Shown piece by piece: positions 10,077-19,478 of a stretch of DNA of 64,000 nt. Location: positions 1 through 64,000 of the forward strand of contig CACFKI010000003.1 in assembly GCA_902566785.1 (NCBI GenBank). The letters run 5' to 3'. The first letter of the stretch is position 1; every line of letters begins with the position of its first letter. Position numbers and translations under genes: made by a program. Under the pieces are notes generated by a model that made no database searches, was not told where the DNA came from, and saw nothing but the letters and a program-made list of their open reading frames with translations. This DNA comes from an uncultured Pelagibacteraceae bacterium. GTDB taxonomy: Bacteria; Pseudomonadota; Alphaproteobacteria; Pelagibacterales; Pelagibacteraceae.

Positions 10077-10972
10077 TGCATTTTATTGAAAAAGAACCTA
10101 GTCAAAAAAGGATAGATTTGAATGAAAAATTAAATTCAAATAAAATCTTAAGAGTTCCGGGTGCTTACAACCCTCTTACTGCAAAATTAATTGAAGAAAT
10201 AGGTTATGATGCAGTCTATGTTTCAGGTGGAGTTATGGCAAACGATCTAGGGTTTCCCGACATTGGATTAACAACTTTGCAAGATGTAAGTACAAGATCA
10301 TATTTAATCTCAAGAGTAACAAATCTTCCTACAATTGTAGACATAGATACTGGATTTAAATCATGTACAGAAACAATAGAAACCTTTGAAGAATTTGGAA
10401 TTTCAGCTGTTCATTTAGAGGATCAAATTGAAAGAAAAAGATGTGGTCATCTAGATAATAAAGAATTGATAACAAAAGATGCGATGGTTAAAAAAATTAA
10501 AGAGTGTGTTTCAGCAAAAAAAGATAAAAATTTTAAAATTATTGCTAGGTCAGACGCAAAAAGTGTTGAAGGTATAGACAAAATGATTGAAAGATGTAAA
10601 GCATACATAGATGCTGGTGCAGAGGTAATTTTTCCTGAAGCCTTAGAGGATGAAAAAGACTTTGAGAAAGTTAGAAAGGAGTTATCTTGCTACTTATTAG
10701 CAAATATGACTGAATTTGGTAAATCTAAATTATTTAATTACAAAGAATTAGAAAATTTTGGATATAATATAGTTATTTATCCAGTTACAACACAGCGATT
10801 AGCTATGAAAAATGTAGAAGATGGGCTCAGGGACATTTATAAGAATGGACACCAAAATAACATTATTGATAAAATGCAAACTAGGAAACGTTTATACGAG
10901 CTTGTTGATTACGAAAAATATAATAGTTTAGATGAAAAAATTTATAATTTTAGTTCAGAAGGTCATGAATGA
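10076..10972 (+). CDS. prpB: methylisocitrate lyase
   Basis: VPGAYNPLTAKLIEEIGYDAVYVSGG, VDIDTGF, HLEDQIERKRCGHLDNKEL. Confidence 0.93.
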   Translation: MHFIEKEPSQKRIDLNEKLNSNKILRVPGAYNPLTAKLIEEIGYDAVYVSGGVMANDLGFPDIGLTTLQDVSTRSYLISRVTNLPTIVDIDTGFKSCTETIETFEEFGISAVHLEDQIERKRCGHLDNKELITKDAMVKKIKECVSAKKDKNFKIIARSDAKSVEGIDKMIERCKAYIDAGAEVIFPEALEDEKDFEKVRKELSCYLLANMTEFGKSKLFNYKELENFGYNIVIYPVTTQRLAMKNVEDGLRDIYKNGHQNNIIDKMQTRKRLYELVDYEKYNSLDEKIYNFSSEGHE

Positions 10973-12093
10973 GTGAAGAAATAAAAAAAGGTTTACTTGG
11001 CATAGTCGTTGATGAAACTGAAGTTTCAAAAGTAATGCCGGAAATAAACTCTCTTACATATAGAGGATATGCGGCACAGGATTTATGTGCAAAATGTAAA
11101 TTTGAGGAAGTTGCATATTTAATTTTAAACGGCGAACTCCCTAATAAAAAACAATTGAAAAATTTTGAGACACAAGAAAGAAAAGAGAGAAAATTATCAA
11201 ATACTTTGCTTGCTGATATAAAAAAAATCCCTAAGAAAGCGCACCCAATGGATGTTGCAAGAACAGCAGTAAGTATTATGGGTTTAGAAGACAAAGAAAC
11301 TAGAGATAATTCTCCTAAAGCTAATATGAGGAAAGCGATGAGAATATTTGCAAAAACTCCTGTCGCATTAGCAGCATTTTATAGAGCAAGAAAAGGAAAG
11401 AAAATTATCCCACCAAAAAAGAAATATTCAATGTCAGAGAATTTTTTTCATATGTGCTTTGGTAAAGTCCCAAATAAAGAAATTGTTAAAGCTTTTGATG
11501 TTTCTTTAATTTTATATGCAGAACATAGCTTTAATGTTTCAACATTCACTGCTAGAACAATTACAAGCAGTTTGTCTGATATTCATGGTGCAATAACTGG
11601 TGCTATTGCTAGTTTAAAAGGACCTTTGCATGGTGGTGCTAATGAAGAAGTAATGCATATGATGAAAAAAATTAAAAAACCTGAAAATGCTTTAAAATGG
11701 ATAAATAACGCTCTTGATAATAAAGAAGTAGTTATGGGTTTTGGTCATAGAGTTTATAAAAGTGGAGACTCTAGAGTTCCAACAATGAGAGAATATTTTG
11801 GTAAAGTTGCTAAACTTAAAAAAGATAAAAAATTTGAGAAAATCTACGATATTGTTGAAAAAGTTATGATTGATCGGAAAAATATACATCCGAATGTAGA
11901 CTACCCTACTGGTCCGACTTATCATTTAATGGGTTTTGATACTGATTTTTTTACTCCAATTTTTGTAATATCAAGAATTACTGGTTGGTCAGCTCACATA
12001 ATGGAACAACACGCTGCAAATAAGTTAATAAGACCTCTTGCAAGTTATAAAGGTAGCAAGTATCGAAAAGTTGTTCAGTTAAATCAAAGATAA
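10969..12093 (+). CDS. prpC: 2-methylcitrate synthase / citrate synthase II
   Basis: LTYRGYAAQDL, LYAEHSFNVSTFTARTI, GPLHGGANEEVM, GFGHRVYKSGDSR. Confidence 0.93.
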   Translation: MSEEIKKGLLGIVVDETEVSKVMPEINSLTYRGYAAQDLCAKCKFEEVAYLILNGELPNKKQLKNFETQERKERKLSNTLLADIKKIPKKAHPMDVARTAVSIMGLEDKETRDNSPKANMRKAMRIFAKTPVALAAFYRARKGKKIIPPKKKYSMSENFFHMCFGKVPNKEIVKAFDVSLILYAEHSFNVSTFTARTITSSLSDIHGAITGAIASLKGPLHGGANEEVMHMMKKIKKPENALKWINNALDNKEVVMGFGHRVYKSGDSRVPTMREYFGKVAKLKKDKKFEKIYDIVEKVMIDRKNIHPNVDYPTGPTYHLMGFDTDFFTPIFVISRITGWSAHIMEQHAANKLIRPLASYKGSKYRKVVQLNQR

Positions 12094-12098
12094 CTTAT

Positions 12099-12263
12099 TT
12101 AGTTTAAATCTAAATCCCCACATTGAGCTTTTGTAAACACACATGTGCTGTAGTGGTGTATTGTTTTGACATCTTTTACGATACCTAAGGCTGTTCCCTC
12201 GACTGTACCAGTTACTGTATTACAACTTGTTAAAAAATTTATTGATATAATTAAAAGTAAAAT
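12099..12263 (-). CDS. small putative lipoprotein (entericidin-like), start codon unclear
   Basis: Open frame reads ILLLIISINFLTSCNTVTGTVEGTALGIVKDVKTIHHYSTCVFTKAQCGDLDLN*; LTSC lipobox; no in-frame ATG; an SD-GTG upstream is one nt out of frame through an A9 run. Confidence 0.5.
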   Translation of the reverse strand: MLLLIISINFLTSCNTVTGTVEGTALGIVKDVKTIHHYSTCVFTKAQCGDLDLN

Positions 12264-12283
12264 TTTTTTTTCACCTTTTATTA

Positions 12284-13300
12284 TTATGAAAAAGCTTCAG
12301 TCCAACTACCTTGTGTAGATGCTTTTGAATACTCGGTTGCTCTTCCTTCAAAGAAGTTCATATGCTCAACTGCATTAAGCATTGTATCTAACCAAGTTAA
12401 AGGATTTTTATCAACTTTATAAATAGGCTCGAGACCCAATTGAGTTAATCTTCTATTTCCAATAAACCTAATATAATCTTTAACTTCTTGTGCTGTTAAT
12501 CCTTGCATAGGACCCATTTCAAAAGCTAAATCAATAAAAGCATCTTCATGCTCGATTATAGTTCTGCATGCTTCGTACAATTCTTTCTTAAGCTGTGGTG
12601 TCCAAATTTGAGGATTCTCTTTAATAAATTCTTTAAACAATCTTATCATCGAATTACAATGTAAGGTCTCATCTCTCACTGACCAAGTTACTATTTGGCC
12701 CATGCCTTTCATCTTATTGTGTCTTGGAAAATTTAACAAAATTGCAAAACTTGCGAATAATTGTAATCCCTCTGTAAACGCACTGAATACTGCAACTGTT
12801 TTCGCTATATCTTCTTTAGAGTTAACATTGAAACCTTGCATATAATCGTACTTGTCTTTCATTTCTTTATATTTCATGAATGCAGAATATTCTGACTCAG
12901 GCATTCCAATAGTATCGAGTAAATGTGAATATGCAGCAATATGTACTGTTTCCATTGCAGCAAACGCTGTCATCATCATTAAAACTTCAGTGGGTTTAAA
13001 TACAGTTGTGTAATGTCTTAAATAACAATTATTTACTTCAACATCAGCTTGAGTAAAAAATCTGAAAATTTGAGTTAATAAATTTTTTTCTGATTGAGTT
13101 AAGTTTTTTTGCCAGTCTCTTACGTCATCACCAAGTGGAACTTCCTCAGGCAACCAATGAATTCTTTGTTGAGTTAACCACGCATCATAACACCAAGGAT
13201 ATCTAAATGGTTTATAAACTGGGTTCTCAGTAAGAAGACCCATTTTTTTTGGTTGAATAATTTCTTGTTTAACTTGTTTAACTACTGACATGATAAGCAC
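12284..13300 (-). CDS. nrdB: ribonucleoside-diphosphate reductase beta subunit, class Ia (start more likely 13291, MSVVKQ)
   Basis: MMTAFAAMETVHIAAYSHLLDTIGMPE, WSVRDETLHCNSMIRLF metal ligands; C-terminal radical-transfer region. Confidence 0.95.
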   Translation of the reverse strand: MLIMSVVKQVKQEIIQPKKMGLLTENPVYKPFRYPWCYDAWLTQQRIHWLPEEVPLGDDVRDWQKNLTQSEKNLLTQIFRFFTQADVEVNNCYLRHYTTVFKPTEVLMMMTAFAAMETVHIAAYSHLLDTIGMPESEYSAFMKYKEMKDKYDYMQGFNVNSKEDIAKTVAVFSAFTEGLQLFASFAILLNFPRHNKMKGMGQIVTWSVRDETLHCNSMIRLFKEFIKENPQIWTPQLKKELYEACRTIIEHEDAFIDLAFEMGPMQGLTAQEVKDYIRFIGNRRLTQLGLEPIYKVDKNPLTWLDTMLNAVEHMNFFEGRATEYSKASTQGSWTEAFS

Positions 13301-15219
13301 TCCTCGTATTCTGGTTGGTTGTCTTGTTGTTTTTTTGATTTATATACATTAGCTGTTATATCTGTTGAGCTTGCATCATTAACATTCTCTGCTCTTTGAA
13401 TAGATTTAGATCTACAATAATAAAGGCTCTTTAAACCCTTTTTCCAAGCTTGATAATGTATTTGATGAAGTTCTTTTTTATGAACATCAGCTGGTAAAAA
13501 GATGTTTATAGATTGTGCTTGAGAAATATGTGGTGTTCTATCAGCACTTAGTTCTACAATCCATTTTTGATCTAATTCAAATGCAGTTTTGAAGACGTCT
13601 TTTTCCTCTTTAGTTAAAAAATCTAAGTGTGATACAGATCCTTGATTTGTGGTAATACTAGACCATATTTCATCGTTATCTTTATCATGTTTTGCTAATA
13701 ATTTTTTGAGATACTTATTTCTAACATTAAATGATCCAGATAATGTTTTGTGTGTATAGCTATTAGCAGCAATTGGCTCAACACCTGGTGAAGTTCCTCC
13801 ACATATTATAGATATTGATGCTGTTGGTGCTATTGCAGTTTTATTTGAAAATCTTTCTTTAATTCCATATTCTTGAGCATCTAAACAAGCTCCTCTTTCT
13901 TCAGCTAAATCTTTTGAGGATTGGTCAACCTTTTTTTGAATATTTTCAAATATTTTTTTATTCCAAACTTTACTCATAACAGACTCTAAAGGAACCATTT
14001 TTTTTTGAAAATATGAATGAAGACCCATTACCCCAAGGCCTACACTTCTTTCTCTAATAGCTGAGTAAGTTGCATCACTAAATTCTTCTGGGGCGTTGTT
14101 AATGAAGTCTGTTAATACATTATCCAAAAATCTCATAACATCTGAAACAAAATTTTCATCATCTTTCCACTCATCATATTTTTCAACATTTAAAGATGAT
14201 AAACAGCAAACTGCTGTCCTATCTCTACCTTCTTTATCTAATCCAGTTGGCAATGTAATTTCACTACATAAGTTAGATGTCTTTACTGTTAAACCAGCAA
14301 GTTTATGGTGTTGAGGTATTTGTCTGTTAACAGTATCAATAAAGATTATGTATGGTTCACCTGTTTCAATTCTTGCAGTTAATAACCTTATCCACAAATT
14401 TCTTGCCGAAACAGTTGATTGTACAGCTCCATCTTTTGGACTTTTTAAAGCCCATTGCTCGTCAGTTTCTACAGCTCTCATAAAAGCATCTGAAACTAGA
14501 ACTCCGTGATGCAAGTTTAAAGCTTTCCTATTTGGATCACCACCGGTAGGTCTTCTCATTTCTATAAACTCTTCTATTTCAGGATGATCAATTGGAAGAT
14601 AGCACGCAGCAGAACCTCTTCTTAAAGATCCTTGGCTAATTGCCATTGTCAACGAGTCCATTACTTTGATAAAAGGAATTATTCCTGAAGTTTTTCCTAC
14701 TCTTCCAATTTTTTCACCTATAGATCTTAAATTTCCCCAGTAACTTCCAATTCCTCCACCTCTTGCTGCTAACCAAACGTTTTCACTCCATAAATCTAAA
14801 ATGCCATTTAAACTGTCTCCCGCTTCATTTAAAAAACATGAGATCGGTAAGCCCCTGCTAGTTCCTCCATTTGATAAAACAGGTGTAGCAGGCATAAACC
14901 ATAAATTGCTTATATAATTGTATAATCTTTGCGCGTGTAAATTGTCATCAGCATAGTGACTAGCTACTCTTGCAAATAGATCTTGAAAAGATTCGTTTTC
15001 TCCTAAATATCTGTCACTTAATGTTGCTTTACCAAAATCAGTCAAATTATCATCTCTAGATCTATCAATTTTAATGGTTATTCCTTTAGAGTTTTGAAAT
15101 AATTCAGTGTTATTATTTAGAGAAAATAGATCTGGTCTTTTTTCTTTATTTGTTTCTTGATTTAGTGGTGTAAATTCAGAGACAGCTTTCTTGATGGCTT
15201 GAGACAAAACTTTGTTCAT
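13282..15219 (-). CDS. nrdA: ribonucleoside-diphosphate reductase alpha subunit, class I
   Basis: FMPATPVLSNGGTSRGLPISCFLN, NLCSEI, TASISIICGGTSPGVEP, YYCRS, C-terminal CLSCQ. Confidence 0.95.
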   Translation of the reverse strand: MNKVLSQAIKKAVSEFTPLNQETNKEKRPDLFSLNNNTELFQNSKGITIKIDRSRDDNLTDFGKATLSDRYLGENESFQDLFARVASHYADDNLHAQRLYNYISNLWFMPATPVLSNGGTSRGLPISCFLNEAGDSLNGILDLWSENVWLAARGGGIGSYWGNLRSIGEKIGRVGKTSGIIPFIKVMDSLTMAISQGSLRRGSAACYLPIDHPEIEEFIEMRRPTGGDPNRKALNLHHGVLVSDAFMRAVETDEQWALKSPKDGAVQSTVSARNLWIRLLTARIETGEPYIIFIDTVNRQIPQHHKLAGLTVKTSNLCSEITLPTGLDKEGRDRTAVCCLSSLNVEKYDEWKDDENFVSDVMRFLDNVLTDFINNAPEEFSDATYSAIRERSVGLGVMGLHSYFQKKMVPLESVMSKVWNKKIFENIQKKVDQSSKDLAEERGACLDAQEYGIKERFSNKTAIAPTASISIICGGTSPGVEPIAANSYTHKTLSGSFNVRNKYLKKLLAKHDKDNDEIWSSITTNQGSVSHLDFLTKEEKDVFKTAFELDQKWIVELSADRTPHISQAQSINIFLPADVHKKELHQIHYQAWKKGLKSLYYCRSKSIQRAENVNDASSTDITANVYKSKKQQDNQPEYEECLSCQ

Positions 15220-15249
15220 TTACTCCCTTTTTATACGTTTTTTTGTAAA

Positions 15250-15293
15250 ACAACTAGATGTTGTATGCAGATTTCTTTAATATACTATATAAA
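15250..15293. promoter_or_regulatory. putative NrdR-type operator pair upstream of nrdA
   Basis: Inverted repeat ACAAC-TAGAT-GTTGT (15250-15264) and TATACTATATAAA (15281-15293), centres about 30 nt apart, in the nrdA/pgm divergent intergenic region. Confidence 0.4.
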
Positions 15294-15371
15294 TTAGAAA
15301 TCAATAGAACATTTATAGAACAAGTGAAATAAATATCAATAAAAAAATAAAAAAAATGTACATATATCAAC

Positions 15372-16826
15372 ATGGAAAATTCATTAAAAATTGACCCTTA
15401 CGGATTCAGAGAATATGACGCAAGATGGATTTTTGAAAAGGACATCAATCTAGAAGGAATCAAAGACCTTGGTCGTGGATTAGGAACACAAATTATCAAG
15501 CATACAAAAAATAAAAATCCTAGAGTGATAGTTGGACATGACTATAGATCTTACAGTGAAAAAATTAAATCTTCTCTAAAAGAAGGTTTGATTTCAACAG
15601 GATGTTATATTGAAGATATAGGATTATCACTTTCTCCAATGGTATATTTTTCTCAATTTAAATTAAATGCAGATGCAATTGCAATGGTTACAGCAAGTCA
15701 TAATGAAAATGGTTGGACTGGAGTTAAAATGGGTATTAAAAAAGGATTAACTCATGGGCCAGAAGAAATGAAAGAGTTGAAAGAAATAACACTAAATGAA
15801 CAATTTATTGAAGGTGATGGTAATGAAAAAAAGATTGATGACTTCCACTCTATTTATAAAAAAGATTTGATTGATAAAAATAAAATTAATAAAAAAATTA
15901 AAGCTGTAGTTGCCTGTGGAAATGGTACAGCTGGTATATTTGCTCCAGATATTTTGAGAGGTATAGGATGCGAAGTTATTGAATTAGACTGTAATTTAGA
16001 TTGGTCTTTCCCAAAATATAATCCAAATCCAGAAGATATGAAAATGCTACATGCAATTAGTGAAGCTGTTAAAATAAATAAAGCTGACATTGGTTTCGGA
16101 TTTGATGGGGATGGAGATAGATGTGGAGTGATAGATAACGAGGGTAATGAAATATTTTCAGATAAAATTGGACTTTTAATTGCTAGAAACTTATCTTCAA
16201 AATTTAAAAATTCTAAATTTGTTGTGGATGTAAAGTCTACTGGGTTATTTAATACTGATAAAGTTTTATTAAACAACAATTGTAAAACGATTTATTGGAA
16301 AACAGGTCATTCTCATATCAAAAGAAAAGTTAATAAAGAAAAAGCTTTAGCTGGATTTGAAAAAAGTGGACACTTTTTTTTCAATCAACCATTAGGTTAT
16401 GGTTATGATGATGGTATTAATTCAGCAATTCAGGTCTGTCATTTATTAAATAATCAAAATAAGAAAATGAATGAAATAATAAAAGAACTCCCTATTACTT
16501 ACCAATCACCAACAATGGCACCATTTTGCAAAGATGAGGAAAAATATAATGTTGTTGATAAAATGGTAAAAGAATTTAAAAAAATAAAAGACCGAAAAAT
16601 CAAAATAGATAAGCAAGAAATAAAGGAGATTATTACTGTTAATGGAGTTAGATTTTCTTTTGAAGATGGCTCTTGGGGTTTAATTAGAGCTTCATCAAAT
16701 AAACCATCTTTGGTTGTTGTAACTGAAAGCCCTACCTCAAATGAGAGAAAAATTAATATATTTAGATTTATTGATAAGATTTTAAAAGAAAATGGGAATA
16801 TAGGGGAATATGATCAAAAAATTTAA
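15372..16826 (+). CDS. phosphomannomutase/phosphoglucomutase
   Basis: YGFREYDARWIF, VTASHNENGWTGVKMG (catalytic Ser), FGFDGDGDRCGVID, GFEKSGHFFF. Confidence 0.93.
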   Translation: MENSLKIDPYGFREYDARWIFEKDINLEGIKDLGRGLGTQIIKHTKNKNPRVIVGHDYRSYSEKIKSSLKEGLISTGCYIEDIGLSLSPMVYFSQFKLNADAIAMVTASHNENGWTGVKMGIKKGLTHGPEEMKELKEITLNEQFIEGDGNEKKIDDFHSIYKKDLIDKNKINKKIKAVVACGNGTAGIFAPDILRGIGCEVIELDCNLDWSFPKYNPNPEDMKMLHAISEAVKINKADIGFGFDGDGDRCGVIDNEGNEIFSDKIGLLIARNLSSKFKNSKFVVDVKSTGLFNTDKVLLNNNCKTIYWKTGHSHIKRKVNKEKALAGFEKSGHFFFNQPLGYGYDDGINSAIQVCHLLNNQNKKMNEIIKELPITYQSPTMAPFCKDEEKYNVVDKMVKEFKKIKDRKIKIDKQEIKEIITVNGVRFSFEDGSWGLIRASSNKPSLVVVTESPTSNERKINIFRFIDKILKENGNIGEYDQKI

Positions 16827-17924
16827 TTAATTTTTTTCCTCTTTTTCCAAATTATTATTACTCTCATTTTCTGTTTTTGATGGTTTTGAATGATCGCTGT
16901 AAAATTTTTTAATTAATTCCTCTTCTCTAATTCTTTGCTCTTGATCAAATTTGTCTTCCCATTCTTTTATTCTACGATTTTCCTCTTTAATCCTCTCTTC
17001 CTCTTCTTCTTTTTCTCTCAATAATTTAGCTCTTTCTTCGTCTAAAAGTCTTTGTTCTTCTTGTTCTTTTCTTAAATCTTCTGCTTTTTCCCTTTCCTCT
17101 TTCTCTTTTAATAATTTTTCAGCTTCATCAGCTTTTAATTGTTCCTCTATTTGTTTGAGTTCTTCTTCTTTGGCTCTTTGTTCAGATTGTTCTTGTAAAA
17201 TTTGTCTATCTAGCTCTTGTTGTCTATCTAATTCAAGTTGTTTTAACTTATTCTCAGTCTCTCTTAATTTTTCTTCTTCATATTTCAATTTTCTAGCAGC
17301 TTCTCTTAATCTTTGTTCTTCATCTAATCTTTTTTGTCTTTCTATTTCTTTTATTCTATTCCTTTCTTGTCGTTCTGCCTCTTTTGCTTCTCTTCTCTTT
17401 TGAGTTTCTAATTCTTTTGATTTTATATTTTCTAATTTAATTTTATTTTTTTCTTCTCTAATTTTTTGTCTTTCTAGTATTTTTATTCTTAATTCTTCTT
17501 CTTTTAGTTTTCTAGCATCTTCCCTTAATTTTTTTTCTTCTTCATCTTTTAATTTTTGTTGTTCTATTTGTAATCTCTTTGCTTCAATTTTTTTTCTTTT
17601 TTCCTCATTTTTTATAATTTGTCTATCATTTTCAACAATTAATCTTTGTTGAGCTAATTTTTGAAGTTTCTCCTCTTTAGCTTTGATCATTTTATCTTTT
17701 TGAGCTTGTTTTTTTTGCTGCTCTATTTCTTTATGTTCTTGGATCTTTTTTTCTTTTTCTAATCTTAATTTTCTTTTTTCTCTGTCTTTTATAAAATCTT
17801 TATAAAAATTTTGAATTTTATTATTTATTCCACCAATTATGCTTTCTGGTAATGATTTTAAAATTTTTAGATTATTATTAGCTTTCTTTTTAATCTTATT
17901 TTTACTCATATTGTAAAGTATCAA
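16827..17924 (-). CDS. extremely charged coiled-coil / single-alpha-helix protein
   Basis: 365 aa, about 290 residues almost entirely E/K/R/Q/L (EEEERIKEENRRIKEWEDK...). Confidence 0.7.
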   Translation of the reverse strand: MILYNMSKNKIKKKANNNLKILKSLPESIIGGINNKIQNFYKDFIKDREKRKLRLEKEKKIQEHKEIEQQKKQAQKDKMIKAKEEKLQKLAQQRLIVENDRQIIKNEEKRKKIEAKRLQIEQQKLKDEEEKKLREDARKLKEEELRIKILERQKIREEKNKIKLENIKSKELETQKRREAKEAERQERNRIKEIERQKRLDEEQRLREAARKLKYEEEKLRETENKLKQLELDRQQELDRQILQEQSEQRAKEEELKQIEEQLKADEAEKLLKEKEEREKAEDLRKEQEEQRLLDEERAKLLREKEEEEERIKEENRRIKEWEDKFDQEQRIREEELIKKFYSDHSKPSKTENESNNNLEKEEKN

Positions 17925-17990
17925 TTTTTTATGTTAGCTGCATATAAAAAGTTATGTTTAAATTGATTTCAATCCTTGAGTGTAAAATTT

Positions 17991-18062
17991 AATATTTTTG
18001 AATTTATCCATAAATTAACTCAAAAAAGCAGAAAAATTGGAGATTACGATCAAAAGATATAG
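17991..18062 (+). pseudogene. remnant of a second phosphoglucomutase/phosphomannomutase C-terminus
   Basis: Reads NIFEFIHKLTQKSRKIGDYDQKI* versus NIFRFIDKILKENGNIGEYDQKI* at the end of the intact gene at 15372-16826. Confidence 0.8.
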
Positions 18063-18069
18063 AATTTAA

Positions 18070-18510
18070 TCAGTGACATGCCTCATTAAATTTTTTAAGT
18101 CTCCAATAATTGTATGGCCATGGTGTTAAGAAACCAACAGTTAACATTATCGGAACTACCCACCAAGTTAATATTGCTCCACCTGTTAATAGGTAATCAG
18201 TCAAATTCATAGCTATTTCCATGCTAATCATTGAAATAAAACTCATACCAAGAGCTGTTTTTATGGCCTTAGATAAAGGAAATCTTTGTCTTAAAAGTAC
18301 AATAGTTTCAAGGATAATGCTTGTTATCAAACCATTAATTATTGCCAAAATCATTATACTTAATACCGGAAATGGAATTTTTGTTATCTGAAAAAAAAGA
18401 ATCGTACCAAAATCACCAATAGAACAACCTAAAACACACCATGCAGTATTTTGAGCGCTTCTTTTCCATGTATGTTTACAATTCCAATTAAAGTTTGATG
18501 CGACTTCCAT
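18070..18510 (-). CDS. DUF4396-like membrane protein
   Basis: NTAWCVLGCSIGDFGTILFFQ, MEIAMNLTDYLLTGG, several hydrophobic segments. Confidence 0.65.
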   Translation of the reverse strand: MEVASNFNWNCKHTWKRSAQNTAWCVLGCSIGDFGTILFFQITKIPFPVLSIMILAIINGLITSIILETIVLLRQRFPLSKAIKTALGMSFISMISMEIAMNLTDYLLTGGAILTWWVVPIMLTVGFLTPWPYNYWRLKKFNEACH

Positions 18511-18603
18511 GATGAATATTTAATTATCAAATATAAAAAATCAATGTGATAATTCAATCATTAAGTGTTTTAGAAAATTTAGAGAATCAAATATAAAAAT
18601 TAA

Positions 18604-18641
18604 TTAGGGGCGGTAGAGGGAGACTGAAACCGCCTCTTTTT
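18604..18641. terminator. GC-rich stem-loop, probably bidirectional terminator
   Basis: GGGCGGT-AGAGGGAGACTGAA-ACCGCCTC followed by T9 on +; on - the stem follows the stop of the gene at 18644 and leads into TAATTAATTTTT. Confidence 0.75.
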
Positions 18642-18643
18642 TT

Positions 18644-19477
18644 TTACAAGTTTAAATATCTGTAAATAAAAGTAGTTCCAACAACAAATAAAAATATACC
18701 AAATAAAGCTTGTACCTTAGATTTGTTAATTTTATGAACAGTATTTGCCCCTACTCTTGCCATTATAGTTGTAATTGGAATAAAAATTAAAAAAGCAGGA
18801 ATATTAATAAATCCAATACTTAATGGTAGGTTTGTATCTAAATATGATCCCGAAATTAAAAATCCTATAGCACCAAAAAGAGCAATAATAAATCCAATTG
18901 CAGCAGCACTTCCTATAGCTTTTTTAATCGGATATCCAAAATATTTTAAAACAGGAACATTCATGACGGCACCACCTATACCCATCGGGGCTGACACAAA
19001 TCCTGATATAAAACCAAAAGCTATTCTCGGTACAATGTTAAATTTTTTTTTAGTATTGATCTTTGAGTCAGTATTTAACAATAAATATGTTCCTAGAAAA
19101 TAAACTACTAGAGAAAAAAATAATACCAAGGACTTAGTTTGCATTATGGCAGCGAAAATTGTACCAATTAACACTCCAATAACAACAAATATTCCATAAG
19201 TTTTAATTATATTTGCATCTACAAAATTATTTTTTCTATGGGTTAATACAGAAACTACAGAAGTTGGAATGATTATTGCAAACGATGTCCCTACTGCTAA
19301 GTGCATTATATAATTTTTATCAATATTAAATGTTTCGAAAATAAAAAATAAAAAAGGAACTGTTATTAATCCTCCACCTATACCAAAAAGACCCGCAAAA
19401 AATCCAACTGGAAAAGCAGTTATTACCATAAGTAATATAAAAAGAGAATATTCGTTTGATAAAATCGAGTTTATCAA
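18644..19477 (-). CDS. TauE/SafE-family sulfite/anion exporter-like permease
   Basis: GFFAGLFGIGGGLITVPFL and GFVSAPMGIGGAVMNVPVL duplicated motifs. Confidence 0.85.
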   Translation of the reverse strand: MINSILSNEYSLFILLMVITAFPVGFFAGLFGIGGGLITVPFLFFIFETFNIDKNYIMHLAVGTSFAIIIPTSVVSVLTHRKNNFVDANIIKTYGIFVVIGVLIGTIFAAIMQTKSLVLFFSLVVYFLGTYLLLNTDSKINTKKKFNIVPRIAFGFISGFVSAPMGIGGAVMNVPVLKYFGYPIKKAIGSAAAIGFIIALFGAIGFLISGSYLDTNLPLSIGFINIPAFLIFIPITTIMARVGANTVHKINKSKVQALFGIFLFVVGTTFIYRYLNL

Positions 19478-19478
19478 T

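Noticed and set aside
16951-17403. 150-aa + strand ORF, Ser/Phe/Leu-rich
   Set aside because: Exact antisense of the E/K-rich coiled-coil gene (TTC/TCT runs); compositional artefact
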